Source of the DNA: Pseudorhodoferax sp032153935
GTDB lineage: Bacteria; Pseudomonadota; Gammaproteobacteria; Burkholderiales; Burkholderiaceae_C
NCBI RefSeq assembly: GCF_964253035.1
Contig: NZ_CAXUQL020000001.1
Coordinates: forward strand, 6,076,001 to 6,140,000
Direction: 5' to 3'
Length of the DNA: 64,000 nt
The translations under genes and the position numbers were made by a program. Below, piece by piece: positions 44,894 to 54,309 of the stretch. Positions within the stretch are counted from its first letter, which is position 1, and each line of letters starts with the position of its first letter. A model generated the notes under the pieces. It ran no database searches and had not been told where the DNA came from. It saw only the letters and a program-made list of their open reading frames with translations.

Positions 44894-45696
44894 TTGCGCG
44901 CGTCGGCCGCCAGCAGCGCCGCCGCGGCCTGCAGTTCGCCCTGCAGCGCGGCCAGCCGTTCCTCGCCGTAGAGCTCGGGCGTGCCGATCAGGCACAGCGC
45001 CGCGAAGGCATCGCCCGCGCTGTCGCACACGGGCACGGCCAGGGCGTGCACGCCCGGCACCACGTCGCCCAGGTTCACGCCGAAGCCATGGCGGTCCGAA
45101 CGCTCGCGCATCTTCTGCAGCGACTCGAGGCGGCCGGTGCCGCGCCGGCCGATCTCCTGCGCCACGTTGTCCAGCAGCACGGCACGCACCTCGGCGGCAG
45201 GCCGGGTCTGCAGCATGGCCACGCCACCGACCGAGGTGAACAGCGGGCGGCGCGTGCCGGGGTAGACCATCAGGCCCGACAGCACCAGGCTGCCGGCACG
45301 CTGGGCGCAGACGTACTCGTTGCCGCTGCGCAGCAACAGCAGCGCGATGCCGGCCATGCGCCGCGCGAACGCCGCCACCTGCGGCTCGGCCGCCCGCAAA
45401 AACTGCGTGCGGTCGGGCAGTGCCAGGCCCAGCTCGCACATCAGCGGGCCGGGCAGGTAGTGGCGGTCGCTGGCACGCTGCAGCACCAGCCGCTCCTCCA
45501 CCAGGCAGGCGAGCATGCGGTGCACGGTGGCCTTGTCCTGGCCGCACGCGGCCGCGAGATCGGACAGGCGCCAGCCGAAACCGGGCCGCGTGGCCACCAT
45601 GCGCAGGAGCTTGATGCCACGCGCGAGGCTTTGCGTGCCGCTGCGCTCCGGGCCGTGGGGCGCGGCGGCTTCCAGGACGAGGTCTGCGAGCTTCAT
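44881..45696 (-). CDS. IclR-family transcriptional regulator
   Basis: A 271-residue regulator. The winged helix is FGWRLSDLAAACGQDKATVH and RMLACLVEERLV; the ligand domain contains RRPLFTSVGGVAMLQT and RHGFGVNLGDVVPGVHALAV. By eye it is closely similar to the IclR protein at 50723-51526. It is the last gene after the TRAP and SMP-30 genes (60 nt gap). Its stop region carries promoter B. Confidence 0.94.
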   Translation of the reverse strand: MKLADLVLEAAAPHGPERSGTQSLARGIKLLRMVATRPGFGWRLSDLAAACGQDKATVHRMLACLVEERLVLQRASDRHYLPGPLMCELGLALPDRTQFLRAAEPQVAAFARRMAGIALLLLRSGNEYVCAQRAGSLVLSGLMVYPGTRRPLFTSVGGVAMLQTRPAAEVRAVLLDNVAQEIGRRGTGRLESLQKMRERSDRHGFGVNLGDVVPGVHALAVPVCDSAGDAFAALCLIGTPELYGEERLAALQGELQAAAALLAADARKFNM

Positions 45697-45756
45697 GGGG
45701 CCGGCATTCTGGGCGCCCGCGCGGCGCCGCGCAGTGCTTTGCGCGTCAAACCAGGG

Positions 45757-46680
45757 TTAGTCCCGAGTCTGGCCGTACATGGCACGGCCTGGCACCGGCA
45801 CGCGCGCCGTGAACACGCAGCCGCTGCGCGACTCCAGCATGTACAGCGTGCGGCCGTCCGCGCCACCGTAAGCGCAGTTGGTGGTGTAGGTGCCGCCGTC
45901 GGGCGCGTCGATGCGGTAGAGCGGCTCGCCGCGCGGGCTGAACACCCAGACCGCGCCGAAGCCTACTTGGCAGACCGCGAGCCCGCCCTGGTCATCCAGC
46001 GCGATGCCGTCGGGGCCGCCGCCGCCGCTCATGCGTATGTAGGCGCCAACCTTGGTGGCCGTGCCGTCGGCGAGGAGCGGCACGCGCCAGATCGCGTTGT
46101 CGCGCGTGACGGCCAGGTACACGGCCGTCTCGTCCAGGTTCATGACCAGGCCGTTGGGGCTGGGAATGCCTTGCAGCACCAGGTCCAGCTGGCCCGAGGC
46201 GCGCAGCCGGAACAACCGGCCGCTCGCGTCGTGCAGCCCGGTCTGGCCCTGGTCGGTGAAGTACAGGTCGCCGTTGGACGCGAAGAACAGGTCGTTGCAG
46301 CCCTTGAAACGCTCCAGCCGCGCGCGTTCCAGGTAGGGCTCCACGCGGCCCGTGCGCGGGTCCAGCACCATGATGCCGCGCCGGTAGTCGGCGATGAAGG
46401 CGCGGCCGTCGGGGTGGAACTTCAGGCCGTTGGGCTCGCCATCGTATGCGGCCGCGAGCTCCACGCCGCCCTGCGGGTCGATGCGGAAGATGCGCCCCCA
46501 GGGGATGTCGACCACCCACAGGTTGCCGGCGCGGTCGAACGATGGACCTTCGAGGAATACCGGCGCCGGCGCACCATGGAGCTGCGTACGGGCCCATTCG
46601 CTTTGGCGGTCCGTGACGTGGAAGCGCGCGGGAATGCGTGTGAAGACCTCGGCCTTCAGCTTTTCGGGAGGGGCGAACAT
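45757..46680 (-). CDS. SMP-30/gluconolactonase-family protein
   Basis: A 307-residue beta-propeller without signal peptide. Metal ligand segments are FLEGPSFD (Glu), SPNGLVMN (Asn) and GGPDGIALD (Asp), as in SMP-30 lactonases. It should hydrolyse a lactone, probably one derived from the substrate imported by the TRAP system 12 nt upstream. Confidence 0.9.
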   Translation of the reverse strand: MFAPPEKLKAEVFTRIPARFHVTDRQSEWARTQLHGAPAPVFLEGPSFDRAGNLWVVDIPWGRIFRIDPQGGVELAAAYDGEPNGLKFHPDGRAFIADYRRGIMVLDPRTGRVEPYLERARLERFKGCNDLFFASNGDLYFTDQGQTGLHDASGRLFRLRASGQLDLVLQGIPSPNGLVMNLDETAVYLAVTRDNAIWRVPLLADGTATKVGAYIRMSGGGGPDGIALDDQGGLAVCQVGFGAVWVFSPRGEPLYRIDAPDGGTYTTNCAYGGADGRTLYMLESRSGCVFTARVPVPGRAMYGQTRD

Positions 46681-46692
46681 CGGAGGTCTCCT

Positions 46693-47994
46693 TCACTTGC
46701 CGGAGAGTTGGCCCGGCAGCCACAACGCGATCTCGGGCCAGGCCACCAGCATGCCCAGCAGCACGAACATGAGCAGGTGGAACGGCACCGTTCCCATGAC
46801 CACATCGGACAGCTTGCCGCGCGCGATGCTCTGGATCACGAACAGGTTGATGCCGATGGGCGGCGTGATCTGGCCCATCTCGATGAACAGCACCACGATG
46901 ATGCCGAACCACACCGGGTCGATGCCGTAGTTGGCCAGCAGCGGGTACAGCAGCGGCACCGTGATCACGATCATCCCGAGGCTCTCCACCAATGCGCCCA
47001 GGGCGGTGAACAGCACCAGCAGCGCGAGGAAGAACTCCAGTTTGCCCAGCTTCAGCGCGACGATGAACTCCGTGATCTGCTCGCCCACGCCCGCATAGCT
47101 CATCGCGTACGAGAAGATGAAGGCCGCATAGGTGATCAGCAGGATGTTGGCCACCATCAGCGTCGAGCGCTTGAGGCAGTCGGCGAACGCGCGCCACGAC
47201 AGCTCGCCGAACACCAGCGCGATGGCCAGGGCGAAGATGCAGCCGGCCGCCGCCGCCTCGGTCGGCGTGGCGATGCCGCTGTAGATCGCGCCCATGATGC
47301 CGACGATCAGCAGCATGAAGGGCACGATGTCGACCAGCGCGCGCAGCACCGTGGCCCGCGTGAGCTCGCCGCGCTCAGGCGGCGCGATGCCGGGGCGCAG
47401 CACTGCGGCCACCGCCACATAGCCCATGAACATCAGCGTCAGCACGATGCCTGGCACCACACCCGCCATGAACAGCCGGGCGACCGAGGTGTCGGTGAAG
47501 GTGGCGTAGACGATCATCGCGATCGACGGCGGGATCAGGATGCCCAGCGTGCCGCCGGCCGCAAGCGAGCCCGGCGCCAGCCTGGGGTCGTAGCCGCGCG
47601 CCTGGAGTTGCGGCAGCGCCACCTGGCCGATCGAGGCCGCCGTGGCGATGCTGGAGCCGCTGACCGCGGCAAACACCGCGCAGCCCGCGATGTTGGTCTG
47701 CAGCAGCCCACCCGGCACCTTGCGCACCAGGCTGGACAGCCCGCGGTACACGCGCATGCCCAGGCCGCTGCCCTGCAGGATCTCGGCCATCAGCACGAAC
47801 AGCGGGATCGAGGTCAGCGTGTAGCTGTCCATGCTGCCCCAGCTGACCAGGCCCAGGCTGTGCAGGGCGCCGATACCGCCCTGCAGGTACAGATAGAGCA
47901 CGCCAGGCAGCAGGATGGCGAAGGGCACGGCCATGCCCGCGGCCAGCAGGCCGATGAACAACCCGAAGATGAGGACGATCTGGTACTCGGCCAT
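46693..47994 (-). CDS. TRAP transporter large permease (DctM family)
   Basis: A 433-residue membrane protein with about 12 hydrophobic segments. DctM signatures are FAAVSGSSIATAASIGQVALP, GGTLGILIPPSIAMIVYA, GIATPTEAAAAG and EMGQITPPIGINLFV. It is the ion-coupled permease subunit and is followed by the lactonase gene. DctQ and DctP lie directly upstream, completing the system. Confidence 0.95.
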   Translation of the reverse strand: MAEYQIVLIFGLFIGLLAAGMAVPFAILLPGVLYLYLQGGIGALHSLGLVSWGSMDSYTLTSIPLFVLMAEILQGSGLGMRVYRGLSSLVRKVPGGLLQTNIAGCAVFAAVSGSSIATAASIGQVALPQLQARGYDPRLAPGSLAAGGTLGILIPPSIAMIVYATFTDTSVARLFMAGVVPGIVLTLMFMGYVAVAAVLRPGIAPPERGELTRATVLRALVDIVPFMLLIVGIMGAIYSGIATPTEAAAAGCIFALAIALVFGELSWRAFADCLKRSTLMVANILLITYAAFIFSYAMSYAGVGEQITEFIVALKLGKLEFFLALLVLFTALGALVESLGMIVITVPLLYPLLANYGIDPVWFGIIVVLFIEMGQITPPIGINLFVIQSIARGKLSDVVMGTVPFHLLMFVLLGMLVAWPEIALWLPGQLSGK

Positions 47995-47995
47995 G

Positions 47996-48559
47996 TCAAG
48001 CCCTCGGCATGCCGTGGGCCGCCCGCAGCCGGCGCCAGTCGCCGGCCAGCGTGCGCAGCAGCGCCCAGCACAGCGCCAGCGCGCCCAGCGGCATGACCAG
48101 GCGAGGCAGCCACAGCGGTGTCATGAGGCTGGTGGCCGCGACATCGCCGGACTGCCAGGTCAGCCATTCGAAGCGCACCAGTTCGGCCGCCAGCACCGCG
48201 GCCACCCCGGCCGTGGCCAGGTCGAAGACCAGCCGAAGCCGCGCGCGGCCGACCGGGGCAAGTCGCTGGTCCAGGAAATGCACGCGGTGGTAGGCGTGCA
48301 GCAGTTGGCCGGAGGCCAGCGACAGGAAGGTGACCGCCACCAGCGCATAGCCGCCGATCTCGTTGCTGAACTGGATCGACCAGCCGAAGGCCGAGCGCAC
48401 CAGCATCTCCAGCCCCATCATCACGACCAGGCCCAGCACGATGGCCTGCGTGGCCCAGCGGCCCAGCCGCGCGGGCAGGTCCTCGCCGGGACTGAACACG
48501 TCGGCATCCAGGCTGCTGCCTTCGACATCGACGACCGGCAGGGTATCGGGCGCACCCAT
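47996..48559 (-). CDS. TRAP transporter small permease (DctQ family)
   Basis: A 187-residue protein with four hydrophobic segments (IVLGLVVMMGLEMLV, YALVAVTFLSLASG, ATAGVAAVLAAELV, MPLGALALCWALL) after a ~35-residue cytoplasmic N-terminus. It has one base to DctM and 2 nt to DctP, so the three genes form a DctP-DctQ-DctM unit. Confidence 0.93.
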   Translation of the reverse strand: MGAPDTLPVVDVEGSSLDADVFSPGEDLPARLGRWATQAIVLGLVVMMGLEMLVRSAFGWSIQFSNEIGGYALVAVTFLSLASGQLLHAYHRVHFLDQRLAPVGRARLRLVFDLATAGVAAVLAAELVRFEWLTWQSGDVAATSLMTPLWLPRLVMPLGALALCWALLRTLAGDWRRLRAAHGMPRA

Positions 48560-48561
48560 GC

Positions 48562-49557
48562 TCAGCGCCCCGCCGCCGCACGCGCCTTGCGCAGCGCTTC
48601 CTGCGCGGCCGGCCGCTTCTCGCCCCACTCCGTCCAGTACGGCGTGATGCGCTTCTCGGCCTCGGCCAGGTCGGCCGCCGTGGGCTCGGTCACGACCATG
48701 CCGGCGGCCGCGAGCTTCTTGGTGAGCTCCTCGTCCTCGGCCGCCATGGCCGCCGTCATGCGCGCGGTGTGTTCGTCCACGAGCGCCTGCACCTTGCTGC
48801 GCGTGGCCGGGGCGAGCTTGTCCCAGGCCCCCTTGTTCACGAGCACGAGCGAGTCGACGAAGCTCACGTTGAGCCGCCAGCTGTACTTGAGCAGGTCGCG
48901 CCAGACGTAGCCGTAGCCCGAGCTGGCCGTCAGCGCGCCGTCGATGACGCCGCGGTCGATGCCGGCCGCGACCTCGGAGGTTCCCAGCGTGACCGGGATG
49001 CCGCCCAGGCGCTGGATGAACTCCGCCTGCTCGGGCGAGACCACGCGGATCTTCTGGCCCGCGATGTCGGCCAGCGAGGTCAGCTTCTTGCGCGACCAGA
49101 ACACGTTCTCGGGGAAGATGTAGCGGCCCAGCAGCACCACGCCCTTCCTGTCGTAGTCGGCGCGCAGGAACGGCGCCTCGGCGTCCCAGGCCTTCTCGAA
49201 CTGCGCGCGCTCTGGAAACAGCATGGGCAGGCGCACCACGCCGCCGACGGGCACGCTGCCGACGAAGAAGGCGTCGTCGCCCATCTGCACCACGTTGTCG
49301 GCCACGGCCTGCGTGATGTTGGTGGCCGTGATGGGCAGCGTGCCGCCCAGGTGCAGGCGCACCTTGAGCGCGCCCTCGGTCTCCTTGTCGACCGCCTCGA
49401 GCAGCGCGTTGAGGCCCTTGACGGCCGTGACCGTGGCCACGGCGTTGTAGGTGTAGGCGCGCCAGCGCTCGTTGGCCTGGGCCGGCAGTGCGGCGAAGGC
49501 CGCGGCCAGCAGGCCGGCAGCGCCCCAGCGCCGGACCATGCGCTCGATGATCGACAT
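48562..49557 (-). CDS. TRAP transporter substrate-binding protein (DctP family)
   Basis: A 331-residue periplasmic protein with a signal peptide (GLLAAAFAALPAQA). The DctP core is visible: LFPERAQFEKAW, YIFPENVFWSRKKLTSLADI, the Arg of QKIRVVSPEQAEF that contacts substrate carboxylates, and GVIDGALTASSGYGY. GGAGACAAGC precedes the ATG. It is first in the operon and is driven by promoter C. Confidence 0.94.
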   Translation of the reverse strand: MSIIERMVRRWGAAGLLAAAFAALPAQANERWRAYTYNAVATVTAVKGLNALLEAVDKETEGALKVRLHLGGTLPITATNITQAVADNVVQMGDDAFFVGSVPVGGVVRLPMLFPERAQFEKAWDAEAPFLRADYDRKGVVLLGRYIFPENVFWSRKKLTSLADIAGQKIRVVSPEQAEFIQRLGGIPVTLGTSEVAAGIDRGVIDGALTASSGYGYVWRDLLKYSWRLNVSFVDSLVLVNKGAWDKLAPATRSKVQALVDEHTARMTAAMAAEDEELTKKLAAAGMVVTEPTAADLAEAEKRITPYWTEWGEKRPAAQEALRKARAAAGR

Positions 49558-49586
49558 GCTTGTCTCCTTGTCTTGTGGTGGCGGCA

Positions 49587-49648
49587 ACCTTACGTGGCGG
49601 ACCTGCACCGGAGAAGAACCGCGCCGGCAGCGGTTCCACATGTTGAAC
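49587..49648 (-). promoter_or_regulatory. Shared-regulon promoter C (TRAP operon 1)
   Basis: On the minus strand GTTCAACATGTGGAAC (49633-49648), the most symmetrical copy, precedes TAAGGT (49587-49592) by exactly 40 nt, followed by TGCCGCCACC. It lies 76 bp upstream of the DctP start and 7 bp after the PanE-like stop. Confidence 0.7.
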
Positions 49649-49654
49649 TTCGGG

Positions 49655-50707
49655 TCAGGCGAGGATCTGCGCGAGATGCTCGGGGCTGGGGGCGGCCTCG
49701 CCGCGCTCGATGCGCAGGATCACCTCGTTGACGCGGCGGTGCAGTCGCACGTCCACGCCGACCTCCTCGCCGCGCCGCGCCACCAGGCCGTTGATGGCCT
49801 CGGTCTCGGTGCGCCGGCCTTTCTGGATGTCCTGTCCCATGGAGGGGCGCTGCGCGTCGCTGCGCGAATAGGCCACGTCCATGATCTGCTGCGTGACCGC
49901 GTCGTAGGCGGCGCGGTCCTCCTCGGCGCGCGCGAGCACTTCCAGGTCCAGGCCGCCGACCGGCTCCAGCGCCAGGCCCAGCGCGTGGCCGACGCGGATG
50001 CAGGAGCTGCCCAGACGTACCGTGAGGTCGCGCGCCACGTCGTTCAGGTCGCGCTGGCGCCCGGTCAGGCCCGTCAGCGCGCAGACGCCGTTGCGCATGG
50101 CGTTGATCGTGAGCTTGGACCAGCGCTCGCCCCACAGGTTGCTCGTCAGCTTGCAGCTGTCGCCATGGGCCAGCAGGCTGGCCAGCCGCTGCGCGCGCGG
50201 CGTGACCTGGCCGTGCATCTCACCCACGCGCATGCCGGCCTTCTTCTCATCGCCCAGCGGCGAGTTGCGCACGATCTGCCCCGGTGCAACCAACTCGGCC
50301 GCCAGCGCGCTGACCGACACGCCCAGCACGCGGCCGAAGCCGGCCACGCTGGCGATGACATCCTCGTGGATGCCGTTCTGCAGCGAGACCAGGCAGGCCG
50401 TGGGCGCGAGGTAGGGCAGCACCAGTTCGGTGGCCCAGCGCGTGTCGTAGGACTTGACTGCGATGAACGCCACGTCGAAGGGCTGCTCGCGCACGCGGCG
50501 CTGCAGCTCGCCCACGTGCAGCGCGCGCACCGGCGTCTGCACGGCACCGGCGCCGTCCATGCCCTGCACGCGCAGGCCTTCGCGGCGCATGGCCTCCACA
50601 TGCTCCGGCCAGGCGTCGACCAGCGTCACGTCCACCCCGGCCTTGGCCATGTGGGCGCCCACGTAGCCGCCCACCGCCCCCGCTCCCACGATGCATACCC
50701 TCGTCAT
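49655..50707 (-). CDS. Ketopantoate reductase (PanE/ApbA)-family protein
   Basis: A 350-residue NADP-dependent reductase. The N-terminus has VCIVGAGAVGGYVGAHMAKA; later segments are FIAVKSYDT, VSLQNGIHED and the catalytic Lys/Asn region in WSKLTINAMRNGV. Paralogues in catabolic clusters reduce other 2-oxo acids, so pantothenate synthesis is not implied. It lies 15 nt downstream of the iclR gene. Confidence 0.88.
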   Translation of the reverse strand: MTRVCIVGAGAVGGYVGAHMAKAGVDVTLVDAWPEHVEAMRREGLRVQGMDGAGAVQTPVRALHVGELQRRVREQPFDVAFIAVKSYDTRWATELVLPYLAPTACLVSLQNGIHEDVIASVAGFGRVLGVSVSALAAELVAPGQIVRNSPLGDEKKAGMRVGEMHGQVTPRAQRLASLLAHGDSCKLTSNLWGERWSKLTINAMRNGVCALTGLTGRQRDLNDVARDLTVRLGSSCIRVGHALGLALEPVGGLDLEVLARAEEDRAAYDAVTQQIMDVAYSRSDAQRPSMGQDIQKGRRTETEAINGLVARRGEEVGVDVRLHRRVNEVILRIERGEAAPSPEHLAQILA

Positions 50708-50722
50708 GTCGGTCTCCTTGTG

Positions 50723-51526
50723 TCAAAAACCCCAGCGCTGCGCCTCGGTGGCCAGCTTGTCCTGCGCGGCCAGCAGCTCGGCGTGGATGGCCGGCAGCCG
50801 CTCCTCGCCGTACAGCCCCGGCGGTCCCAGCAGGCACAGCGCCGCGAAGGCCTCGCCGCCACTGCCGCGCAGCGGCACGGCGATGGCGTGCACGCCCGGC
50901 AACACATCGCCCAGGTTCACGCCGAAGCCATGGCGGTCCGAGCGCTCGCGCATGCGTTGCAGCGCGGCCAGCCGTTCGGTGCCGCAGCGCGCGATCTCCT
51001 GTGCCACGTTGTCCAGCAGCACGGCGCGCTGCGCGGGCGCGTCCAGCGTCTGCAGGATGGCCACGCCGGCCGCCGTCGTGAACAGCGGCCTGCGGTTGCC
51101 CGGATACAGCACCGAGCCCGTGAGCGGCAGGCTGCCCGCGCGCAGGCAGCAGACGTACTCGTTGCCGCTGCGCAGCACCAGCACGGCCACGCCGGCCATG
51201 CGCCGCGCCAAGGCCGCCAGCTGCGTCTCGGCACGGCGCTGGAACTGCTGGTGGTCGGGCAGCGCCAGGCCGAGTTCGAACAGCAGCGGCCCGGGCAGGT
51301 AGTGCCGGTCGCCCGCGCGCTGCGCCACCAGCCGCTCCTCCACCAGGCAGGCCAGCATGCGGTGCACGGTGCCGCGGTCGATGCCGCTGGCCGCGGCCAG
51401 GTCCGACAGCCGCCAGCCGAACTGCGGCCGCGCCGCCACCAGGCGCAGCAGCCTGATGCCGCGGCCCAGGCTGCGAGTGCCCTGGCGTTCCGTGCCGGCT
51501 TCGGTGGACGATGCGCGCGCCGTCAC
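50723..51526 (-). CDS. IclR-family transcriptional regulator
   Basis: A 267-residue regulator starting with GTG that overlaps the DctM stop by 4 nt. The winged helix is FGWRLSDLAAASGIDRGTVH and RMLACLVEERLV; the ligand domain has RRPLFTTAAGVAILQT and RHGFGVNLGDVLPGVHAIAV. It is a close paralogue of the 44881 regulator, probably from duplication of a TRAP-IclR unit. Candidate activator of the shared 16-bp sites. Confidence 0.94.
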   Translation of the reverse strand: MTARASSTEAGTERQGTRSLGRGIRLLRLVAARPQFGWRLSDLAAASGIDRGTVHRMLACLVEERLVAQRAGDRHYLPGPLLFELGLALPDHQQFQRRAETQLAALARRMAGVAVLVLRSGNEYVCCLRAGSLPLTGSVLYPGNRRPLFTTAAGVAILQTLDAPAQRAVLLDNVAQEIARCGTERLAALQRMRERSDRHGFGVNLGDVLPGVHAIAVPLRGSGGEAFAALCLLGPPGLYGEERLPAIHAELLAAQDKLATEAQRWGF

Positions 51527-52794
51527 CGCACGAAGGCCAGCGAGAAGGCCGGCACATAGGTCACGAGCAACAGCACCACGACCATCATGAACACGAAGGG
51601 CACGATGGCGCGCGCCACCTGCCAGAGCTTGAGCTTGGCGATCGCCATGCCGACGAACAGGCAGTAGCCGATCGGCGGCGCCGCCATGCCGATGGCGACG
51701 TTGGTCACGATCATGCTGCCGAAGTGGATGGGATCCACGCCGTACTGACGCGCGATGGCGATCAGCATCGGCCCCAGGATGACCATGATGGCCACTTCGT
51801 CCATCACCGCCGCGAGCAGGAAGAAGCCGATGTTGAGCACCGCCAGCATCAGCCACCTGGTGTGGATGTGCGCGGCCAGCCAGCCCGTCAGCGCGGGGGC
51901 CAGCTGCTCCTGCGCGACCAGCACGCCGAAGCCCTGCGAGAAGCCCACGATGGCCAGCACCATGGCGGTGGTGGAGATCGCGCGCGTGATGGCGCCGCCC
52001 AGCTGGCTGAGCTTGAGCGAGCGCTCGATGCACAGCGCGACGAACAGCGCGTAGAGGCAGGCCACGACGGCCGCCTCCGTCGGCGTGAAGATGCCCAGGT
52101 AGATGCCGCCCAGCACGATGGTGGGTGCCAGCAGCACCCACACGCCCTCGCGCAGCGCCGTGCCGATCTCGCGCAGGCTGGCCCGGGGGCTGCGCGCCAC
52201 CCCGCTCTTGCGCGCCTGCAGCAGCACCAGCGCCACCATGCCCACGGACATCAGCAGCCCCGGCAGCAGGCCCGACAGGAACAGCTTGGCGATGGACTGC
52301 TCGGCGATCACGCCCCAGATCACGAACGCGATGGACGGCGGGATCAGCGGCGCCAGCACGCCGGCCGACACACACAACGCCGTGGCATAGGCCTTGGAAT
52401 AGCCGCGCTCGGCCATGGCCGGGATCATCACCGCGCCGATGGCGGCCGTGGTGGCGGGCGCCGAGCCGCTGACCGCCGCGAAGATCAGCGCGGCCAGGAT
52501 GGCCACCAGGCCCATGCCGCCGGGCAGGTGGCGCACGAACACGTCGGCCACCTGCACGAGCCGGCGCGACAGCCCGCCCGCGGACATGATCTCGCCGGCC
52601 AGCATGAAGAACGGGATGGCCAGCAGGCTGAAGCTCTGCGTGCCGGCCACCAGGGTCTGCGGCAGCAGCATCGGGTCCATGCCGGTCACGGCAATGGCAC
52701 CGACCACGCAGAGCGCCAACGCGAACGCGAACGGCACGCCCAGCAGCACCAGCGCGGCAAAACCCAGCGAGAGGATGGTGGCGACCGCGCTCAT
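51523..52794 (-). CDS. TRAP transporter large permease (DctM family)
   Basis: A 423-residue multi-pass protein. DctM motifs are IFAAVSGSAPATTAAIGAVM, APLIPPSIAFVIWG, FTPTEAAVVAC and GMAAPPIGYCLFVG. It overlaps the small-permease gene by ATGA and the iclR gene by GTGA. Second TRAP system of the region, only moderately similar to the first. Confidence 0.95.
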   Translation of the reverse strand: MSAVATILSLGFAALVLLGVPFAFALALCVVGAIAVTGMDPMLLPQTLVAGTQSFSLLAIPFFMLAGEIMSAGGLSRRLVQVADVFVRHLPGGMGLVAILAALIFAAVSGSAPATTAAIGAVMIPAMAERGYSKAYATALCVSAGVLAPLIPPSIAFVIWGVIAEQSIAKLFLSGLLPGLLMSVGMVALVLLQARKSGVARSPRASLREIGTALREGVWVLLAPTIVLGGIYLGIFTPTEAAVVACLYALFVALCIERSLKLSQLGGAITRAISTTAMVLAIVGFSQGFGVLVAQEQLAPALTGWLAAHIHTRWLMLAVLNIGFFLLAAVMDEVAIMVILGPMLIAIARQYGVDPIHFGSMIVTNVAIGMAAPPIGYCLFVGMAIAKLKLWQVARAIVPFVFMMVVVLLLVTYVPAFSLAFVR

Positions 52795-53285
52795 GGGGCC
52801 GCATCGGCTTCGCCGCCGACCGGCAGGCCGCGCAGCAGGCGTTCGGTCCCGAACACGGCGACCAGCACGCCGCACACCACGCAGCTGGCGTAGAGCAGCG
52901 GCATCGGGTAGCCGATGGCGGCCGAACTGGTGCCGACCGCGCTCTGGGTGTAGTGCCAGCCGGCCACCGCCAGGTACAGGCCGATGCTGGCCACCGCGGC
53001 CAGCACCAGGCGCTCGGCCCAGCGGCGCAGCGCCTGCGGCAATGCATCGAGCAGCATGTCCATGCGCACATGGATGCCCTCGCGCACGCCATAGGCCAGG
53101 CCCAGCAGCGCGGTCCAGCTGAAGGCCAACAAGGCGACTTCCTCGGACCAGGAGGGCGGCGCATTGAAGGCCGAGCGCATCAGCACCTGGAGCGCCAGCG
53201 CGGCCAGCATCAGCAAGGTGAGCGCCTGCACGGTCCAGCGCGTGGCGCGCGCCAGGGCGTCCACCACGTTCGCCAGCGCTCTCAT
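52791..53285 (-). CDS. TRAP transporter small permease (DctQ family)
   Basis: A 164-residue protein with four hydrophobic segments: LTLLMLAALALQVLMRSAF, EEVALLAFSWTALLGLAYG, LVLAAVASIGLYLAV and PLLYASCVVCGVLVAVF. The GVREGIHVRMDML loop is typical of DctQ. It overlaps DctP (4 nt) upstream and DctM downstream. Confidence 0.93.
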   Translation of the reverse strand: MRALANVVDALARATRWTVQALTLLMLAALALQVLMRSAFNAPPSWSEEVALLAFSWTALLGLAYGVREGIHVRMDMLLDALPQALRRWAERLVLAAVASIGLYLAVAGWHYTQSAVGTSSAAIGYPMPLLYASCVVCGVLVAVFGTERLLRGLPVGGEADAAP

Positions 53286-54274
53286 TTCGCGGCGGCCAGC
53301 ACGGCGTCGATCAGCGCGCCCTGCCCGGCCTTGCGGGCCTTGTCGTAGACCGGCGCCACGGCCTGGCGGAAGCTGGCCACGTTGCCGATGGCATTGACCT
53401 GCATGCCCGCCTTCTGCAGGCTGGCCAGCGCCTGGGGCGCCTGGCCGGCCATGGCGCGGCGCTGCTCCAGCACTGCCTCCTTGGCGGCGGCCTGCACCCA
53501 GGCATGCTGCTGGGCCGGCAGCCGGTCCAGCAGGCGCTTGCCGATCAGCAGCTCGTAGGCCGTGAAGGTGTGCTGGGTCAGCGACAGGTACTTGGCGAAC
53601 TCGTTGACCTTGAGCGGCTCGATCAGCGCAATCGGCAGCTCCAGCCCGTCGATCGTGCCCTGCTGGATGGCCGTGATGGTCTCGCCCCAGGCCATGGGCA
53701 CGGCCGCACCACCCAGTGCGTTGACGAGGTCGATGTAGATGGGGTTCTGCATCACGCGGACCTTGACGCCGCCCATGTCCGCGGGCTGCGCCACCGGGCG
53801 CTTGTTGTTGATGAGGCTGCGGAACCCGCCCTCGAAGTAGCCCAGCACCACCGCGCCCTTGGCGGCCAGGCGCTTGGCCAGGTCGGCGCCGACCGCGCCG
53901 TCCAGCACGCGCTGCACATGGGCCTCGTTCTCGAACAGAAAGGGCAGCTCCAGCACGCCGAAGGCCGGCTCGGTCTGCGCCGTCACGGCGTTGGTGACCA
54001 CGGCCGCGTCCACGGTGCCGAAACGCACGCCCTCGACGAGCTGCTTGTCGTCGCCGATCTGGCGGTTCGGGTACAGCTGCACCTGCATGGCGCCGCCGGA
54101 CTGCTTCTCCAGCGCCTGCTTGAACGCACGCGCGCCGATGGCCAGCGGGTCGCTGGCGCCGTCCGAGGTCGGCCAGCCGAGCTTGAGCGTGGTGGGCTGC
54201 TGGGCCTGGGCGGCGCCGATGGCCGCGCAGCACAGGGCCAACGCGACGGCCTGGAGGAAATGTCTGGTGCGCAT
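53282..54274 (-). CDS. TRAP transporter substrate-binding protein (DctP family)
   Basis: A 330-residue protein with a signal peptide (FLQAVALALCCAAIGAAQA). DctP signatures are LPFLFENEAHVQRVL, GYFEGGFRSLINNKRPV, GGVKVRVMQNPIYID with the substrate-contacting Arg, and MAWGETITAIQQGTIDGLE. The substrate should be a carboxylate. It lies 35 nt downstream of the amidohydrolase gene. Confidence 0.95.
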   Translation of the reverse strand: MRTRHFLQAVALALCCAAIGAAQAQQPTTLKLGWPTSDGASDPLAIGARAFKQALEKQSGGAMQVQLYPNRQIGDDKQLVEGVRFGTVDAAVVTNAVTAQTEPAFGVLELPFLFENEAHVQRVLDGAVGADLAKRLAAKGAVVLGYFEGGFRSLINNKRPVAQPADMGGVKVRVMQNPIYIDLVNALGGAAVPMAWGETITAIQQGTIDGLELPIALIEPLKVNEFAKYLSLTQHTFTAYELLIGKRLLDRLPAQQHAWVQAAAKEAVLEQRRAMAGQAPQALASLQKAGMQVNAIGNVASFRQAVAPVYDKARKAGQGALIDAVLAAAK

Positions 54275-54309
54275 GCTTGTCTCCGGTAGGTGGTCTGGTG
54301 GAGGGGTCG

